This document shows, one piece after another, positions 50,958 through 64,000 of a stretch of 64,000 nt of DNA. The notes below the pieces were generated by a model that had not been told where the DNA came from, did not search any database, and saw only the letters and a program-made list of their open reading frames with translations. The stretch covers positions 449,483 to 513,482 of the forward strand of contig NW_020170433.1 of NCBI RefSeq assembly GCF_000524195.1, read 5' to 3'. A program made the position numbers and the translations under genes. The DNA comes from Echinococcus granulosus. Lineage: Eukaryota; Platyhelminthes; Cestoda; Cyclophyllidea; Taeniidae. Within the stretch, counting starts at the first letter, position 1. Every line of letters starts with the position of its first letter.

Positions 50958-53223
50958 CTTCATCTCCTGCGCTCCCCTTGGTCAATCTCCTACGTCGGTC
51001 ATTACAACATAATTTCTGCTGTAAGAGAAACACCCAGGAAACAACCGCATCGGTCATCGAAAATACATCTAACGGAAAAGGCAGCAGTACTTGGTTGAGA
51101 GCTGTATGGAGGAAAGCAAAATGTGCAGACTTTCTCGTATGTTTATCGTTAGTCGTAATGACACCATCCAAAAATCAGGTATTTTATAAAGAGTGTGATT
51201 TAAAGTAGGTTTGTGAAAATAAGATTTCGCGTCAGTCCCCCCTGCCACTTTGTTCCTATTTTCTTGCTGTTCAACCATATCTAAATGGGCTTTATCCAGC
51301 TAATGGAGGAGGTATCGCAAGCCCACCTAATTGACATCTTTATGCAGTTACCGCAGACCACAGTGGGGAACTTTTCCCGATGGTTCATAGCTAGTGTCGC
51401 TTCGGTTGTTAGTAGCTTTCCAGCAGACCATAAGACTAAGGTAGTTGCCGAAGTTTGACTTCGCTTTTAACCCTTCTGTTATGATCCTCACACATTCTCC
51501 CATCCATGGAATATGCCCTTCTACTGTCACGTTAATGTTTAGATTTCCTTAGTAAAAATTAGGTTTTCTCTCCTTGAGGATTAGGCTCGCTTTTTGCTGC
51601 CACCATTGCAGCATTACGAGTCTTTCAGAAGGGCTAGGGACTACTGACACGGTAAAAGGGGCCACGTATTCCAGAAAAGGTATACACCAAAATTTTAAGT
51701 GGTTGCCAAACCGAAGCAAAGATTTAAAAACTAATCAAAGCATTGCTTTTGTTGTATTTTGGTCATTAGTTATAGAAAATAAAATGCAAAAACATAGATA
51801 TCGCTTATTTATATCAGGTTTTAATGAAGAGCTTCTTGAACTTATCAAAAGCAAGCTTTTTTGGAACCTGCTGCTTATGGTGTGTAGATATCTTTTCACA
51901 CTTCTAAAAGAGGTAAGTTACTGGCATCAAAATAGTGTGATGCAGCATAATACAGGTATATTATGTTTCCAGGTTCAGAGCATGTGGAAGCATATTGTAA
52001 GAAATTGGGTAGAGCGGTGGAAGCTTAAAACATTGTCAGTTATTCATTAACATTTACCGTATTTGTTTTAATTCACTACGTTTTTGTCCAAAAACACATT
52101 ATGGGTTAATTTTGGAGCAAACCGCTTCGGATCTTACCTAAAATACTAATTTTAAGACAGTAAAGCAATTGCTGAAAGTAGAAAGCCTTGAAAAAGTAAA
52201 AGCTGTCAACCCAAGTATTAAGGAAGATCTTATAACACTATTTCTTGTAAAAATAAACATATTTCTTAAAATGCGACTTTAAATAAGGGATAACAGCTTA
52301 TTTTGCGTTAAGATTGCTTACACGAAATGATTTGAGCTCACTGGTTGATAATAAACCGGTAATTTGAAAAATAAGCAAAATATTTATTAAACCATAGTGC
52401 AAGAATGGGAAATTAGGCCATTGTACAATTTACTATAGTTCAAAAATAACTCTCTTGCAAAACGGCGATATTTTTCAATTGCTCCTGGCTTTCTTACAAC
52501 ACTGAGTGTGTAGCAATTTGTTTATTATTGGCAACCTTAACAAAACCTCTAATACAATGGATGGAGATATTTAAATCAGCATAAATTTGGAACCAAATTC
52601 CACAAAGCTGCTTAATTGTGAGCATTGCCCTGTTAAATCTCCCCAAATCCTCTCATGTTTCATTCCATTGACGGAGGATTTAATAACTACCTTGGACTTG
52701 TGCGGCTGTAAAGTAGTAATCACTTGCCTCTATTCTCAACAAGCGTCACCGATGGTTAAAACCCTAACTACTTTTATATTTTCTCTTATTATACTAGGAA
52801 AGATGTTTATCTCAATTCCATGCAAAGGCGATTTGGAGGCATTCAGTGAGATAGCATGTATCCATTTACATCATCTATGTTTGATTCATGACTTGAGTGT
52901 TGAGATTAAAGGAGGAAAACGCAGCTAACTTGCGACAAAGACACCCTATACTTCATAAATTTTTATTAATAACTGTCACCTGTACTTCACCACTAGTTCA
53001 AATAAATGGGGGAATATCATTGTTAATGCTTTTACGAGCTTCTCCGAATGTAGTTAAAAGACCAGAGAAACAAAAATGGTTTAAAGAACGATTAAATAGA
53101 AATTTGGAAGAAGTATTGTGCCTTCCACGCTCCATTCTATTCAAAAAGGATAGGCAAGTACCTAGCAGAAGAACATATCCTTATATCAAGTATCAGTTTC
53201 TTCTTTGTTCTCCGTCGCCTCAG
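50958..53223 (+). other. Coding-like tract, possible exons of an unrecognised gene
   Basis: Several + strand frames look protein-like and abut splice-like sites. 50958-51178 encodes 73 codons between a pyrimidine-rich ...TTTTGAG and CAG|GTATTT. 51818-51912 ends at a perfect GTAAGT, with an acceptor TTTCCAG at 51972. 52154-52282 encodes a Lys/Leu-rich stretch (QLLKVESLEKVKAVNPSIKE and following). 52897-53223 encodes about 109 codons ending at CAG|GTAACT. The whole could not be joined into one continuous frame and no family was recognised. Open-frame length alone is within the chance range here. Confidence 0.25.
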
Positions 53224-56200
53224 GTAACTGTGTGCTTGCAATTATGCAAAATAAGTTTGCTTATGCATTAATTTGTTTTTTAAATGAGGTTTTGACTTTT
53301 TTCGTTTCCCAGCCCGCACTGCGTGCCGGTTTCCTAATTTTGGGACAAAGCACAAAGTTTTTCTCCCCAAAAGGTGAGGAAATTGACTTAAAAATCTGGT
53401 GAAAGTTATGAATACGTCATTAGAATTGAAGACTACTGCATATTGACACCATACCGATGAAATGCCAGCATTTTTTGCTTACCACACCTAGTAAGATGAA
53501 AACAATCCCAGTATCATCTCGGAAGATAGGCCTTAACGAGTGAAGAGGAATGAAAACAACAATTAAATTTTTTTTCGGACCATTAGTCCAATTGAATGTT
53601 TTTTTGCAAATGCGAACAAAAAAATTTCACACCTTACGTTAATCAGTATGCTGTAAAGGTTAACTTCCATTTAAATTGATTTAAAGTAAAAATTAAGTCA
53701 AACTCAGATGTATAGGTGGTTATAGGAGAAAAAGCCCACATCAAAATTTGTGCTTTAAATCCGTCTGAATTCCCGGAACCCCTGAAATTTGCAATCTTTG
53801 AAGACAGTAGGTAAAATTGCAGCCAACTTGCATTTTGTAAATGTGTATTTTATTGTGCTGACTCTTAAGCATTCTTGGGCTCTCCCGATTGTACTAACAC
53901 GTCGGCGTCGTGGCCTCTTATCCATGCCCTCACCTTCCTGGTCCTTCTATCTGAGACTTATGAATCACTCCCTTGAAGTGGCTTTTGAGGTTGCTCGGGG
54001 TGCTAAACACTGATATGAGTATCTTACACACACACGAAATGCGGCTGGCTATTTTAAGCTCAAAGATGCAACTCTCGAGAAAGGGTTAAGAATTTTGGAA
54101 ATGTAATTTTAAACATACCTATTTAAATGCTTTCACATTTCAGGAAAGTTCAAAAAAGCAGCTTCTATATTTGAAGGACCACCATAAATAACAACTCAAC
54201 CAATAAAGTTTCGACTACTCTCGATAGTGAGGTTTGAGGAGAATGAGGCAGTGGCATGCAACATGTTTCCCTCGGTAACCACTTATGACAGTGATGGGAA
54301 AATAATCAAGCAAAAACAATTTCTTAATCAACTTTGTTGTTTTTTTAGTCACAATGTACCTATTTCTCACCCTATTCTTTGTAGTCCCTTATAAAGGGAT
54401 ATTATGTCTCATTAGTCCCCTCAGAAGTGTTACTAAAGAAGTTGTGTTTTCTGTAACAAATTAGAAAGTACCCTTCATAGGGTGGTAAGCAAGCGTTTGT
54501 CCTAGATTTTGGCATTAGTCTTTGACAAATTTGGCGTACTTTGTAAGAAAAAGAATGGGTCGTTGTCTATAGTATACGAGGAGAACTCAATAAGGTAGGA
54601 AACAGCGAATGGTCTAAGATTTCGGCTGCCCAAAAATTCTGCTTAAGTTGCCGACCCAGTATGTGACTAACTTGTGGTTTACTATTAAAATAAGATTAAA
54701 AAGCCGATTTTGGAGGAACAATAAGAAATGAGGTATCTGAATGAACTGCATAGAATTAGAGACTACTAACTTGATGTGTCAACTCACTCATGTGAATTCA
54801 CCCCATGATTGTCCTATTGTCATACCTAAAAAGAGCTAATTTCAGCAAGAAATTCAAAACTTAGGTAAATACCTAGTTTTCAGATTTAGTTAAAAAATTT
54901 TTCGCATAATTATTATGAAAAGCTAAGAGAAAGAAGATGATTTCCATTTTAAACCACTGCAACTATTTTTCGATTTTTGATAAAAAGGCCCCAATTTTGA
55001 GTCTACTCAAGAAAAAACTTTTGATGATAGCAAAGCAGCAGTGTAAAATAAAATAGTGACATGTTTGGATTCTCAGCGAAATTATTTCGCCGATTTTGGA
55101 TATAATAGATCCGGAATTTGATCCTGGACATATAAACAACTATTTCTAGTGAAAACAGAACTCTTTTTCTGCTTCGAAGATTTGCCAAGCTGTCAAGAGT
55201 GATTACATTGCCATTAACAGGTCTCCATAAGTTGTCTGCATGATTTCCGATGTTTCATCAAGCTAAAAAGAAAGATGTGACGGAAACCTCCTCACTTTTC
55301 AACTAACAAATTTTGCTCTCATTTTATTGCTAGGGTTTGCACTGCAAAGAAGGCATTTACTCAGATTAATAAAAATGCCTTATAAACACGTTTGTCGCGA
55401 ATCTTACACTCCAACTTTCGGTAAAAAAATTTTTCTTTTTCTTATCATTCAAATGATCTGCTCAGTCTCAAGACTTTGAATAACCCATATTTTTGACCGT
55501 TTTTCAGGAAAAACGTTAAAACACTTTTCAGTGCTAACAAACGTAAAGATAAAGCAGTTTTTGTAAAGTCGCTTAAACGCAAGCTGGGGAATGTAGTTAA
55601 AGGGCTAATCTTTATACATTTGCGTGGTGTATCATAAGCTTACACACTGAAAGGGGAAATCGCAAAGTTAGTTAACTTCTGGGATTAATTTCTGTTGCTT
55701 TAATGGAGCAAAGTTGACTAGGGACAATTTTTGAGGCATATATTTTGTAACCTTCCATATGAATTGAACCTGCATCCCATGAATGCTTAGAGTGAAATTG
55801 TGTACCTAAGCGAAAATGAGAATTTTGGCATTTTGAAGTTGATTCTTAAAGACCTCGAATACAGGATTTTTAACAGATCGCATCAATTGATTGACGCAGA
55901 AAGACATGAGTAGGAATTTTGTTTAGCCTGACCTTCGAGATATGCCACACGGAAAGCATCAAGCACGCCCTTTTTTTTCTCGTCTGATTTCCGCATGATA
56001 AATGAAATGTTAGGATGTCCTGGGATGCTTTACGCACTACTACCAATCAATTCAGCTACCTCTCTACTGTTTATTTTATGATCATACACCCGTTAAAAAG
56101 TTAGTTTTAATGAGCAGGCGTGGCAAACATTGTGATGAGAAGGTTCCATCATGTTGTGAAGGGTTTCCACCACTATTTAAGACTTCGTCAACAAAAGACC

Positions 56201-58699
56201 ATCTGATTTTTTGAAATTATTTAGAGTTAGGTTTGTGTTTCCCCAATCTGGACTGCACTTTAGAATAAAAAAATGAAATTCTCTTATATTTAATGGCAAA
56301 AATGACAATATATTTAATGAGCATTTATAAACCTGGTAAGCGTAGACAATGATTTTTATGATCGCATGCACTGAGAAGTAGACAACATTGAACACTCAGT
56401 GTAGCAGGTCAAGCAATGGTTTTCGGTGGTTTTCATCAGAAATTTTCACTTATATCAGCAACTGAACAATTTGGTCTGGATCTCAGTGATTGTTTAGGTA
56501 ATTTAGTACCTTCGAAGAAACAATGTTTATTGCACCTATGGAAATTTTAAAGAAAGCTCTAATCCTAGACTAGGTAAAGTGCATTTGCAGTGGCAGTAAA
56601 GCACGCAGTAAAGTAAGATGACATGGGCGCTCAAATTTATCCGTTTTTGCAAAACTCTAAACAGATATCTTTTGAATAGACCTTTCAAAGAATGGTCTTT
56701 CCCTTGAAATAGAAGTCTTTGGTCCACCTAGGTTTAACTCAGACATGCAGACAAAATGACACCTTGCGAGTTAATATTGAGAAGTTGACAAAAGAAACGA
56801 GTAAAAAATAGGGAGAGTCAAGACTTTTTCCAAAAAGTGAAGATCCCTCTATGAACCGAGGAACGTTCGTAAGCATTAGGGTTTTCTGTACTGATGCAAG
56901 ATTATTTTAAGCCAATTATACACCACCGTTTAACACAGATTACAAGATGACGTAAGTTGATCAAGTTACTTCAGCAATAACAAAAGCAATAAATGCAACG
57001 AATTACTAGACTTATCATGGAATAAGTTGGCTTTCCACTTGCATTTCCAAATTTTTACTTAAGGAAGATTCACGCATGATGGACGGACTGGATGCTTTGA
57101 AAGCATTCTACTAGAACTGTAGCTTTCATTTATTACACATAATTATATCTACAAGAAGTGTAAATAACATAATGCTAAAACCGTGTTAGTTGTGCAATCT
57201 TAATTGCAATAATGAAAGAATTAAATGATTTACTTGCAATTTCTGAATAACTTGGGGTTCAAAGTTATAATCTTTCCTAGTGATGATGGTAATAAGGTAA
57301 ATTTTTAAGTTAAAGTAAGACCCTTGTTCGTAAATTATAAAGAAGCTAGTTTCTGGGAACGAAACTCCCATTTTCCCCTCAAACTCCTCTGCCGTATTAC
57401 TGCATTGGTTCCAGCGTCCAAGCAATACGCAGAAAGATTTTTTAGTACATCTGAACCTGCTGTGGTGGTCAGAGGTGGTTAAGAATGCTGGTATCCAGCA
57501 TGGGCAAACCTCCTACAAGCTGAAATGTTCTGAGATGGTTATGTTCAAAATTTTTACGGAAAGATTTGTAGCTTTTCCGATTTCACGATAGTTTGTCATT
57601 TATCTAGGATTCTGTGTTACTAAGACTAAATGCTCACAGAAATGGTTGTTTTTGACTAAGATCTATTATAGCCCATATCTTCGCCGATCCACGAGTGTGG
57701 GACTGTCTTTAAAAGGTTTGCATTGTTCAAATGTGTTCCTGCTTAGCGATTGAGCGATCTATCACTACACCATACTGCGACTGAAATCTTCTGCAAATGC
57801 AAGTATTTATTTACAAAATTGAGCCAAAAACATTTATTCTTTCACAGGAAACTTCATTGTCTCACGCTGCACATTCACGCACTACCACTATTGTCTGCAA
57901 TCTTGAGGAACGGTGTCTAAATTGGCTCACGGCAGTTGCAAAGACTCTTACTAATCGGGTCCACCCCAACTTATTCCCGCACACAGTACCACCACGGTAG
58001 CATTCTTTCATATACCTGTAAAATTAAAGGTTCTAGGCCTGATTTACAGCTTCTGGTATGTGTATCCTTGGGAATATGTCTTACCTTTCAACAAAGAAAT
58101 ATATATGATGCAGGGTAAGCGAAGGCCTAATACACAGTTGAAGTACTCGAAATATGTACGAATTGTGCTGCGCTTATAATGCAATAGACCGTTTGATAGA
58201 TTTTTCGATTGACGTTTACAATAAACATTGGCAGGGTACGTAACTCCGCTTTGTTTCCAGCATAGACTTCAGCGCCTCCGATGGTGGCAGTCGGATGCGG
58301 AAAATTTCCTCACAGACAAGGTGGAAACAAGTATAAGGTAAAGAATTTGCATCACATAGATTAGGTCTTAATATTATAATTATAATATTAATAATAGAAT
58401 ATTTATATATTTTTAACAAATTTAATCCATTTAATGAGTCCTTCGTGAGAATCAATGCGTTTAGTTGAAAGCAGTCCAAAATTTTACAGTTATTTTACTT
58501 AATCATCATTCGTGGACCACAACGGGATTGAAATATTAATCCGGTTAACGGAAGATTAGGGGCTATCAGAACAAGTTCGTGTTGAAGAACTTCATTTTGT
58601 ATTTAACTTTAGATGCAATGGATTGTTTGTTTGTTTAACTCCCGATTTCGGTAAAGGGGCCACCGAGTGCCCTCTGTTGATTTTTGTCGAGTGGACTAG
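53224..58699. other. Intergenic, nothing recognised
   Basis: A+T-rich, with no frame above chance length and no motif. A 24-nt AT palindrome lies at 58368-58391. Confidence 0.45.
58368..58391. repeat. 24-nt perfect AT palindrome
   Basis: TTAATATTATAA is followed by its reverse complement, with no spacer. It contains only A and T, so chance is more likely than for a mixed-base palindrome. Confidence 0.6.
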
Positions 58700-58808
58700 C
58701 CTCCAGGCCATGTCAGCAGTACCGAGCTTTAATTTATGTCAAAGTTGTACATTCTGTCTAAGTACTGTGTTTTCTTCCGTCTTCAAAAAAGTCTCGGGGA
58801 GCTACAGT
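58700..58808 (+). repeat. Dispersed repeat, copy C
   Basis: The most diverged of three copies (others at 4670-4782 and 19767-19868). It keeps CCTCC-GGCCATG at the left, then ATTCTGTC and TAAGTA, a pyrimidine-rich tract, CTTCAAAAAAGTCTC, and GAGCTAC at the right. Confidence 0.35.
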
Positions 58809-60780
58809 GGCTGCAGTGGATAGCGAACCCGATCTTTACTAACATCTATCCAGATTTCTAATACTAAGTGATTGACCTCAGTGGGAGAGAAGTGGATATG
58901 TTACGGGTGGGAGAATCAGTGGTGACTCCCAACAGAAGGGCTAAAAGGATGTCTACCTTTTGCAACTATTTCCATTTCGTGGTCTGCAAAAAAAGCCATT
59001 AGTAACTGAGGTGACACTAGCCGTGAACCATCTGCCAAAGTTCCTTATGGAGCCCTCTACGGTACCAGTATGAAGACTACAATGAAGCTAATGACTGAAA
59101 CTTTCCCCACCTCTCAGATAAGGGGATACGTGGCCAGATAGTAGTGAAGTAAGAAGAAGGTGACAAGGAGGAAAAGACACAAAATTTGGTCTTCACGGGA
59201 CTACTTTGAATCTTGTCCCTTATTGTGCGGCTTTGCTCCTAGGCCAAGGTTTTACTACTTGGGGTGGCTATACGAGGTGGTTAGCACATTCCCTTTCCTC
59301 AATACAGTTCTCAAACAGGAGGAAATGCCAGGCGGTCAATTTAACTGGGCATTCTATAGAACTATAATGCCTTCACGATAGCTCAAAATACTCACACTTA
59401 TTATTTCCAAAAATTACAAAAATAGTGAACTTTCTGTTGTTCAAAAAGCAGTAGTTTGGTTCCACACCATTTAATCAAGCCTAACTAGACCTTTTCTAGT
59501 TTTGATGGTGAAAATGCAAAAAAAGGCGGTTAAGTAATTGAACGTTCAAAATGTTGGGTTGAATGGATCACGCATCCGAGGCGTGATTTTACCTATTCAA
59601 TATATGGCACACTAAAGTTTAGTTCACCATTCTTTCTAGTTAAAAAATGAAGAGAAAACATAAACTCATAATAAATCAGATAAATTGACACAAAACTTTA
59701 AGCAGTAATGGATGTTTACCATGTGGAGGAAGTTTGAAACAATTCCTGTCCATAATTTATCCAGTAGTAAAAGTCTCCATTGACAATTTAGTAAGTTGAT
59801 CCCTACTTGTGCTGAATTACAAACTTCTAATTCCTATTCAAAAGCGCCAATTAAATGGTTTTTAGACTATTTGATAAAATGTTTTACTCAATCAGTTAGG
59901 TTCCACAAATTGGAATATCAAAAAATGCTTAGACTTTTTGCAGTGGCTTTAGCTACTAGTAGCTTTTCGTAATTTCAAAACTTTGTTTGGCCTGAAAGTG
60001 AATAATAGGTCAGGAAGCATTGTTAATAAGCTACAGAAACTGCGAAAACTCCTTCATATTATTACAAATAATCAAGCTTTTTTTCTCTAAAATGTGTTAC
60101 GGGAAAGGTGAATTAGCGTCCATATTTTAGCGGTACTGACAGAACACTTTCAAAAAACAGTTCTCTTTAACCGGTCATTACTTCGCGAGAAGGTACGACC
60201 GAAGTTGGGAATGAGGTGTCGGCGTATCCCCTCCTCCCCAGTGTCCATTGAGGATTTTAAATATGCACATTTTACGTGCTTATTGCCACGAACGTAGCAA
60301 ATACCGATGACGGTGGCTATTCCTAAACAAAAGGGAAAATATTGTGTAATGAAATTCTTGAGAAATAGGTCCCTAAAATGCGATTTTCGCAGTGGTTTAT
60401 CCCAAGGAAAAAATTTACCAAAAAAATGTATGCTGAAAGATGAGGACGTCTTAAAAATGCATGGGTGCAATCAATTCGATGGAAAAAGAAGTGGAGTTTC
60501 TTACATGTGCAAATTCCTAGCAATGAAATGCCTTGAACGAAATCAAAGCTTAACTACAGAAAGTCACAAAGATTTGTTTCCAAAATAAAAGCGAAACTGT
60601 AATTTCATCATTTTTACTTTCTAAAACGCAAATGCGCTTTAAAAAGTGAAATGGAATTTTTAATACCGAACATTTACGATTACATTGCTACAATTCCCTA
60701 TAGCAGGTACCGTCTTAAGCCATCTTTAAGGCCTTATCAACGCGTATTAGCTTGAAAATTATTCTCTATTTGCATTTCAG
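58809..60780. other. Intergenic, nothing recognised
   Basis: Overlapping frames on both strands at 60150-60588 (106 and 93 codons) have no motif and shadow each other, so neither is called a gene. Confidence 0.45.
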
Positions 60781-60842
60781 AGTGCTGTGAAACAACAAAC
60801 GGGATAGCGATCCAAGTCCACGGAGACGGAAGGGTTCACGTG
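60781..60842 (+). other. Possible orphan exon (62 nt)
   Basis: Flanked by a good acceptor (TTTGCATTTCAG) and a GTTAGT donor, and open in one frame with 2 leading nt. It encodes CCETTNGIAIQVHGDGRVHV. No partner exon was found and no family was recognised. Confidence 0.2.
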
Positions 60843-62253
60843 GTTAGTGTCTTCTCTTCACGCCTTCCTTCTTCTCTTGAATGTCATCGCTGACGCTCTT
60901 GGGAATCTCTCTTCACCGTTGCTCTTAATGGATCGCTTTTTGAGGGGCAATTGACAAGGGGGCAAGAACAGTTATATGATTTGTATCATCGCAGTATTGT
61001 TGCATCCCTTGAAGGGAAAAATTGTCTCTGAGCTGTATTGGTTTCGAAGATAAGGATAAATTTTGGATGTTTCATTTCAACCCCTTTTCGTTCGACAATC
61101 ACTTTCAGCGGCGACATCTATCAACGTGAAAGAAAATTCAGAGCAATTATAGCGAGAGACTGGAAGGCTATAGACATACTGGAACGTTCTTAAATAAAAT
61201 AGCGGAGAATAAAGAATATGCGTAGGTAAATGCATTAAATAAATAAGCATAATTTCTCACAGTTTCAAATGTTACTAAGGTACAATTGGCTTACAAGATC
61301 GACGTAACTGCGAAACATTTTAATTTATCTTCTGAAGATTAGAAATTTGCTTAATAGCGTTCAGACAAAGACATTTAAGGATCTGCCAACCTAACAACAA
61401 AGGGAATTTATGACCCTTTAGGCGGCAGAAATCCCGCCATCACGTAACTAAGCAGAGCACTACCAGAAATTGATCGCATAAGTTCAAATTCACAGGTCTT
61501 TATGAAGCAAAAACAGTCAAAAAATACTCAATGACTAATCTGAGATAAAAAGCATGGAAATTTTCACTCCACCTAATCAAATGAGAAAAAATTCGGGGAA
61601 AAATGAAACCATTGTTTTTCATCATTTCACTCATCTGACTGTATAGATTGTGATTCGTTTGGGAGAGACATAATAGACTGAATTTGCCCTCCAGGCAAAT
61701 ATGTTCAGTTTCTCGCGAAAAGTTCAACTTGCACTCTTATTCTCTTGACTCAGTTGAACCTCCGTCGTATTTGGAAGGCTTTTGGTAGGAAGATCAAACA
61801 TTGGCACCAACTGCACCTGCAATTTGTCACGTCTCATTCACTAACCCCCCATTGACACCCCTACTGACTCAATCATAATTATGGACAATGGTCCACTGGG
61901 AATGAGGTGAGCAGTGGGTGGTGTTAGTGGTGATACATTTGGGGTTAGCCAATGATATATTCGTCAGATTAACTGCATTGCAATAAAAAAGCATGAAACC
62001 CATATTTTATCACTGGTCAGTGAGACCACACCAAATTTTTTTGCTCACTAAACGGTAGCAACCTATTTTTGATCCCAACACTGCCATATACATGATTAGT
62101 TCACGTTGACCTCTTAAGTATTGAGCTAATAGGTAACTACATTGTTACATGAAAATTTTCTCCTGGGACTATTGTATTTCTATTAAGCACTACATGTTTA
62201 ACTTTTTTGAGAAATTCATCTCGATTGTAACAAACTTTGGTATTGCCTTTCAG
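60843..62253. other. Intergenic, nothing recognised
   Basis: No exon, repeat or RNA gene could be supported. Confidence 0.45.
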
Positions 62254-62370
62254 AAAACTAAAGTTAAGCCCAGGTTGGGTGAATTTTGTATTCCCACCGT
62301 CAACGCATGGGCTCGATCAGCGGGTGCTATAAAAGATTTAATGTTTGTCCGAATCCCAGTAGAATTTTAA
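62254..62370 (+). other. Possible exon fragment, faintly like HSD17B12-type reductases
   Basis: It follows a strong acceptor (TATTGCCTTTCAG). The frame reads KTKVKPRLGEFCIPTVNAWA then RSAG. In very-long-chain 3-ketoacyl-CoA reductase / 17-beta-hydroxysteroid dehydrogenase 12 the region after the catalytic Tyr-Lys has a similar pattern: TKM..I.KPsf..Ps...y.rSAl. No NAD-binding or active-site part was found nearby, so this is an isolated, weak similarity or chance. Confidence 0.18.
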
Positions 62371-64000
62371 TGTCGGACGGTCTTTAATCTCCAGTTAAAT
62401 TGAATGTTAAGGATATAAAACAAATTATTTGCATACTAGGAATTTCTAGTAGATCGTGAGAATCTAAAATATGTACCGGGTATTATAATGATTGGCTTGG
62501 CATAGGGGTAATAAGTAGCAACTATTTGAAGCGAATTACTAATTTTACATTTACCACCACGAGCTTTAATATTTCAAACTGTCCGTTTCACTTCTTTGAT
62601 AGCTAAGAAATTGCGTCCCCTAATGGACTAGGATGTCATGGTTTTATGGTTGAATTAGGATTTAAGCTGAGCCCCAGCATGAATAATGAGTGAAAGTTTT
62701 ACACATGCAAGAGACCAGTATTTGGAAAGAATCTAAAAAAGGGTTAAATGAGACTGTTTTATTGGCTGTGGATTGCTCGGAATTGGAAGGCAGAAATATT
62801 TTCCTTTGAAAGTAGCGCGGGCCACACGCAAAAATGTCATTTACAGGTACGGAAAATTATTCAAATATGAAATATTTTTGGGATGCCAACTTAAAGGCTA
62901 AAAACTGCGATATTTGGGTTTTTTCTTATTTGAACAGTATTTAATCTTTCATACAAATATTTATGTAAATAGGAGGGCTGTGACATTAAACCACTGTGTT
63001 GCTTTTAACTTAGGTTCTCTGAGCTGGAAATGAGCAGCTCTGCACAATTCTTGTTGCAATTCCATCGGCGGTTTTTGCAGTCAAGACACTTATTTAGATT
63101 TACAAAGCGATAAATGTTCAATTGTGGACATTTTGTCCGCAAGACGACTGCCTTTGTCTTCCTTTGAGCTCCAGTCAAAAAGTCTAAATTTACCGACAAT
63201 TTTAGCTCAGTACCATATCATGTAGGCATCACAATATGAGTTTCCTCGTTTGTCTCAACTCGGTGATAAGGATTTTGCATAAAGATAACTGCAAAATGCG
63301 TAATTCCTGTTCTTCAAAAGCCTTATTATTTACTAGTCTATGAATTAGACGGCTCATCATTACTTGTGCTTTCTTACGCCGCATTTCGAAGCAGTTTCTC
63401 AAAGACTTTTAAAAAGTCTGTGATAAAGTAGTCGAAGGATACCTTAAATCTATCAGGTCGCACCGCTTTTGCGCCTCCCATCTGGACATATTCCAAAAAT
63501 TTAAATTCCAAAAAATAGAACATCTATCAATAACTCTTTTATTGTACTATAAATGTTTGTTTTATGGTGTTGAAATGGCAGAAGTAGATTTAATTAGCAA
63601 ATTCCATTCGGAGCGTGTTGCATTTTGGACGATCAGAACGCCATCCAAAGATTAATGCCGCTGCTTGGTTCATGTGAGATTAGGGAGGTGGAGCAAAATC
63701 TTTTTCTTCCCACATGTTTGGAATCGTAAAAAATAGCACAATCGTATTAAAATAGTGGATATATTCATAAAAACTCCTAATGCTGTTACACAAGGTATTC
63801 AATGTGGAGAATAATAAAAGTTTGCAGAACACTCTTTGTATCGCACTACATTGCTCGATATTAACCTTTGCTAGTTTATTTTTAGTAAGCAATTAGGTGA
63901 GCAAGACATTTATTGCCGACTTGTTCTAAATTGCCGCAAAGACTTGTGGAGAACATGAGGTGATTTACATGTGCCCATTATAATGCATGGATGGAGGAGT
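62371..64000. other. Right-end region, nothing recognised
   Basis: No exon, RNA gene or mobile element could be supported on either strand. Confidence 0.45.

Noticed and set aside
60150..60588. Overlapping 106- and 93-codon frames on opposite strands
   Set aside because: They shadow each other, and neither has a motif or splice support.

Overview
This is a 64 kb piece of an animal nuclear genome with A+T-rich DNA. Protein-coding genes are split by spliceosomal introns. Four genes could be identified by splicing exons by eye and comparing the products with known families: a complex I subunit (NDUFB6), a two-finger MYT1/ST18-type zinc-finger factor, the NELF-C/D elongation factor, and MYCBP (AMY-1). 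The mix of very small introns (29-43 nt) with introns of more than 1 kb, and splice-acceptor-like sequences just before three of the start codons, fits a flatworm (Platyhelminthes). That is an inference; the species cannot be named from the sequence.

Layout: 1-1900 has no gene. NDUFB6 is at 1901-2602 (+). 2603-7788 is non-coding, with one copy of a dispersed repeat. A broken tyrosine-kinase catalytic exon lies at 7789-7938 (-). The last three exons of an unrecognised gene lie at 11568-12132 (+) with a poly(A) signal. 12195-26470 is a gene desert with a few repeats and hairpins. The MYT1-type gene is at 26646-31913 (+), behind a cluster of three CCAAT boxes. NELFCD occupies 34536-41565 (+) in ten exons, with an assembly gap inside an (ATCC)n microsatellite of intron 8. 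MYCBP follows at 42044-43393 (+), only 478 bp after the NELFCD stop. The remaining 20 kb (43537-64000) holds no gene I recognise. It has one suggestive coding-like tract (50958-53223), two possible orphan exons and one more repeat copy.

The genes do not form a pathway. NDUFB6 is mitochondrial, MYT1 and NELFCD act in transcription, and MYCBP is a small coiled-coil adaptor. All four identified genes and the unrecognised one are on the + strand. NELFCD and MYCBP are packed head to tail closely enough to be worth testing for shared transcription or spliced-leader processing. No retrotransposon, rRNA, tRNA or CRISPR could be supported. I found no clear new biological system. The best leads are the unrecognised gene with a 29-nt intron, the NELFCD-MYCBP junction, and the compact two-finger MYT1 protein.
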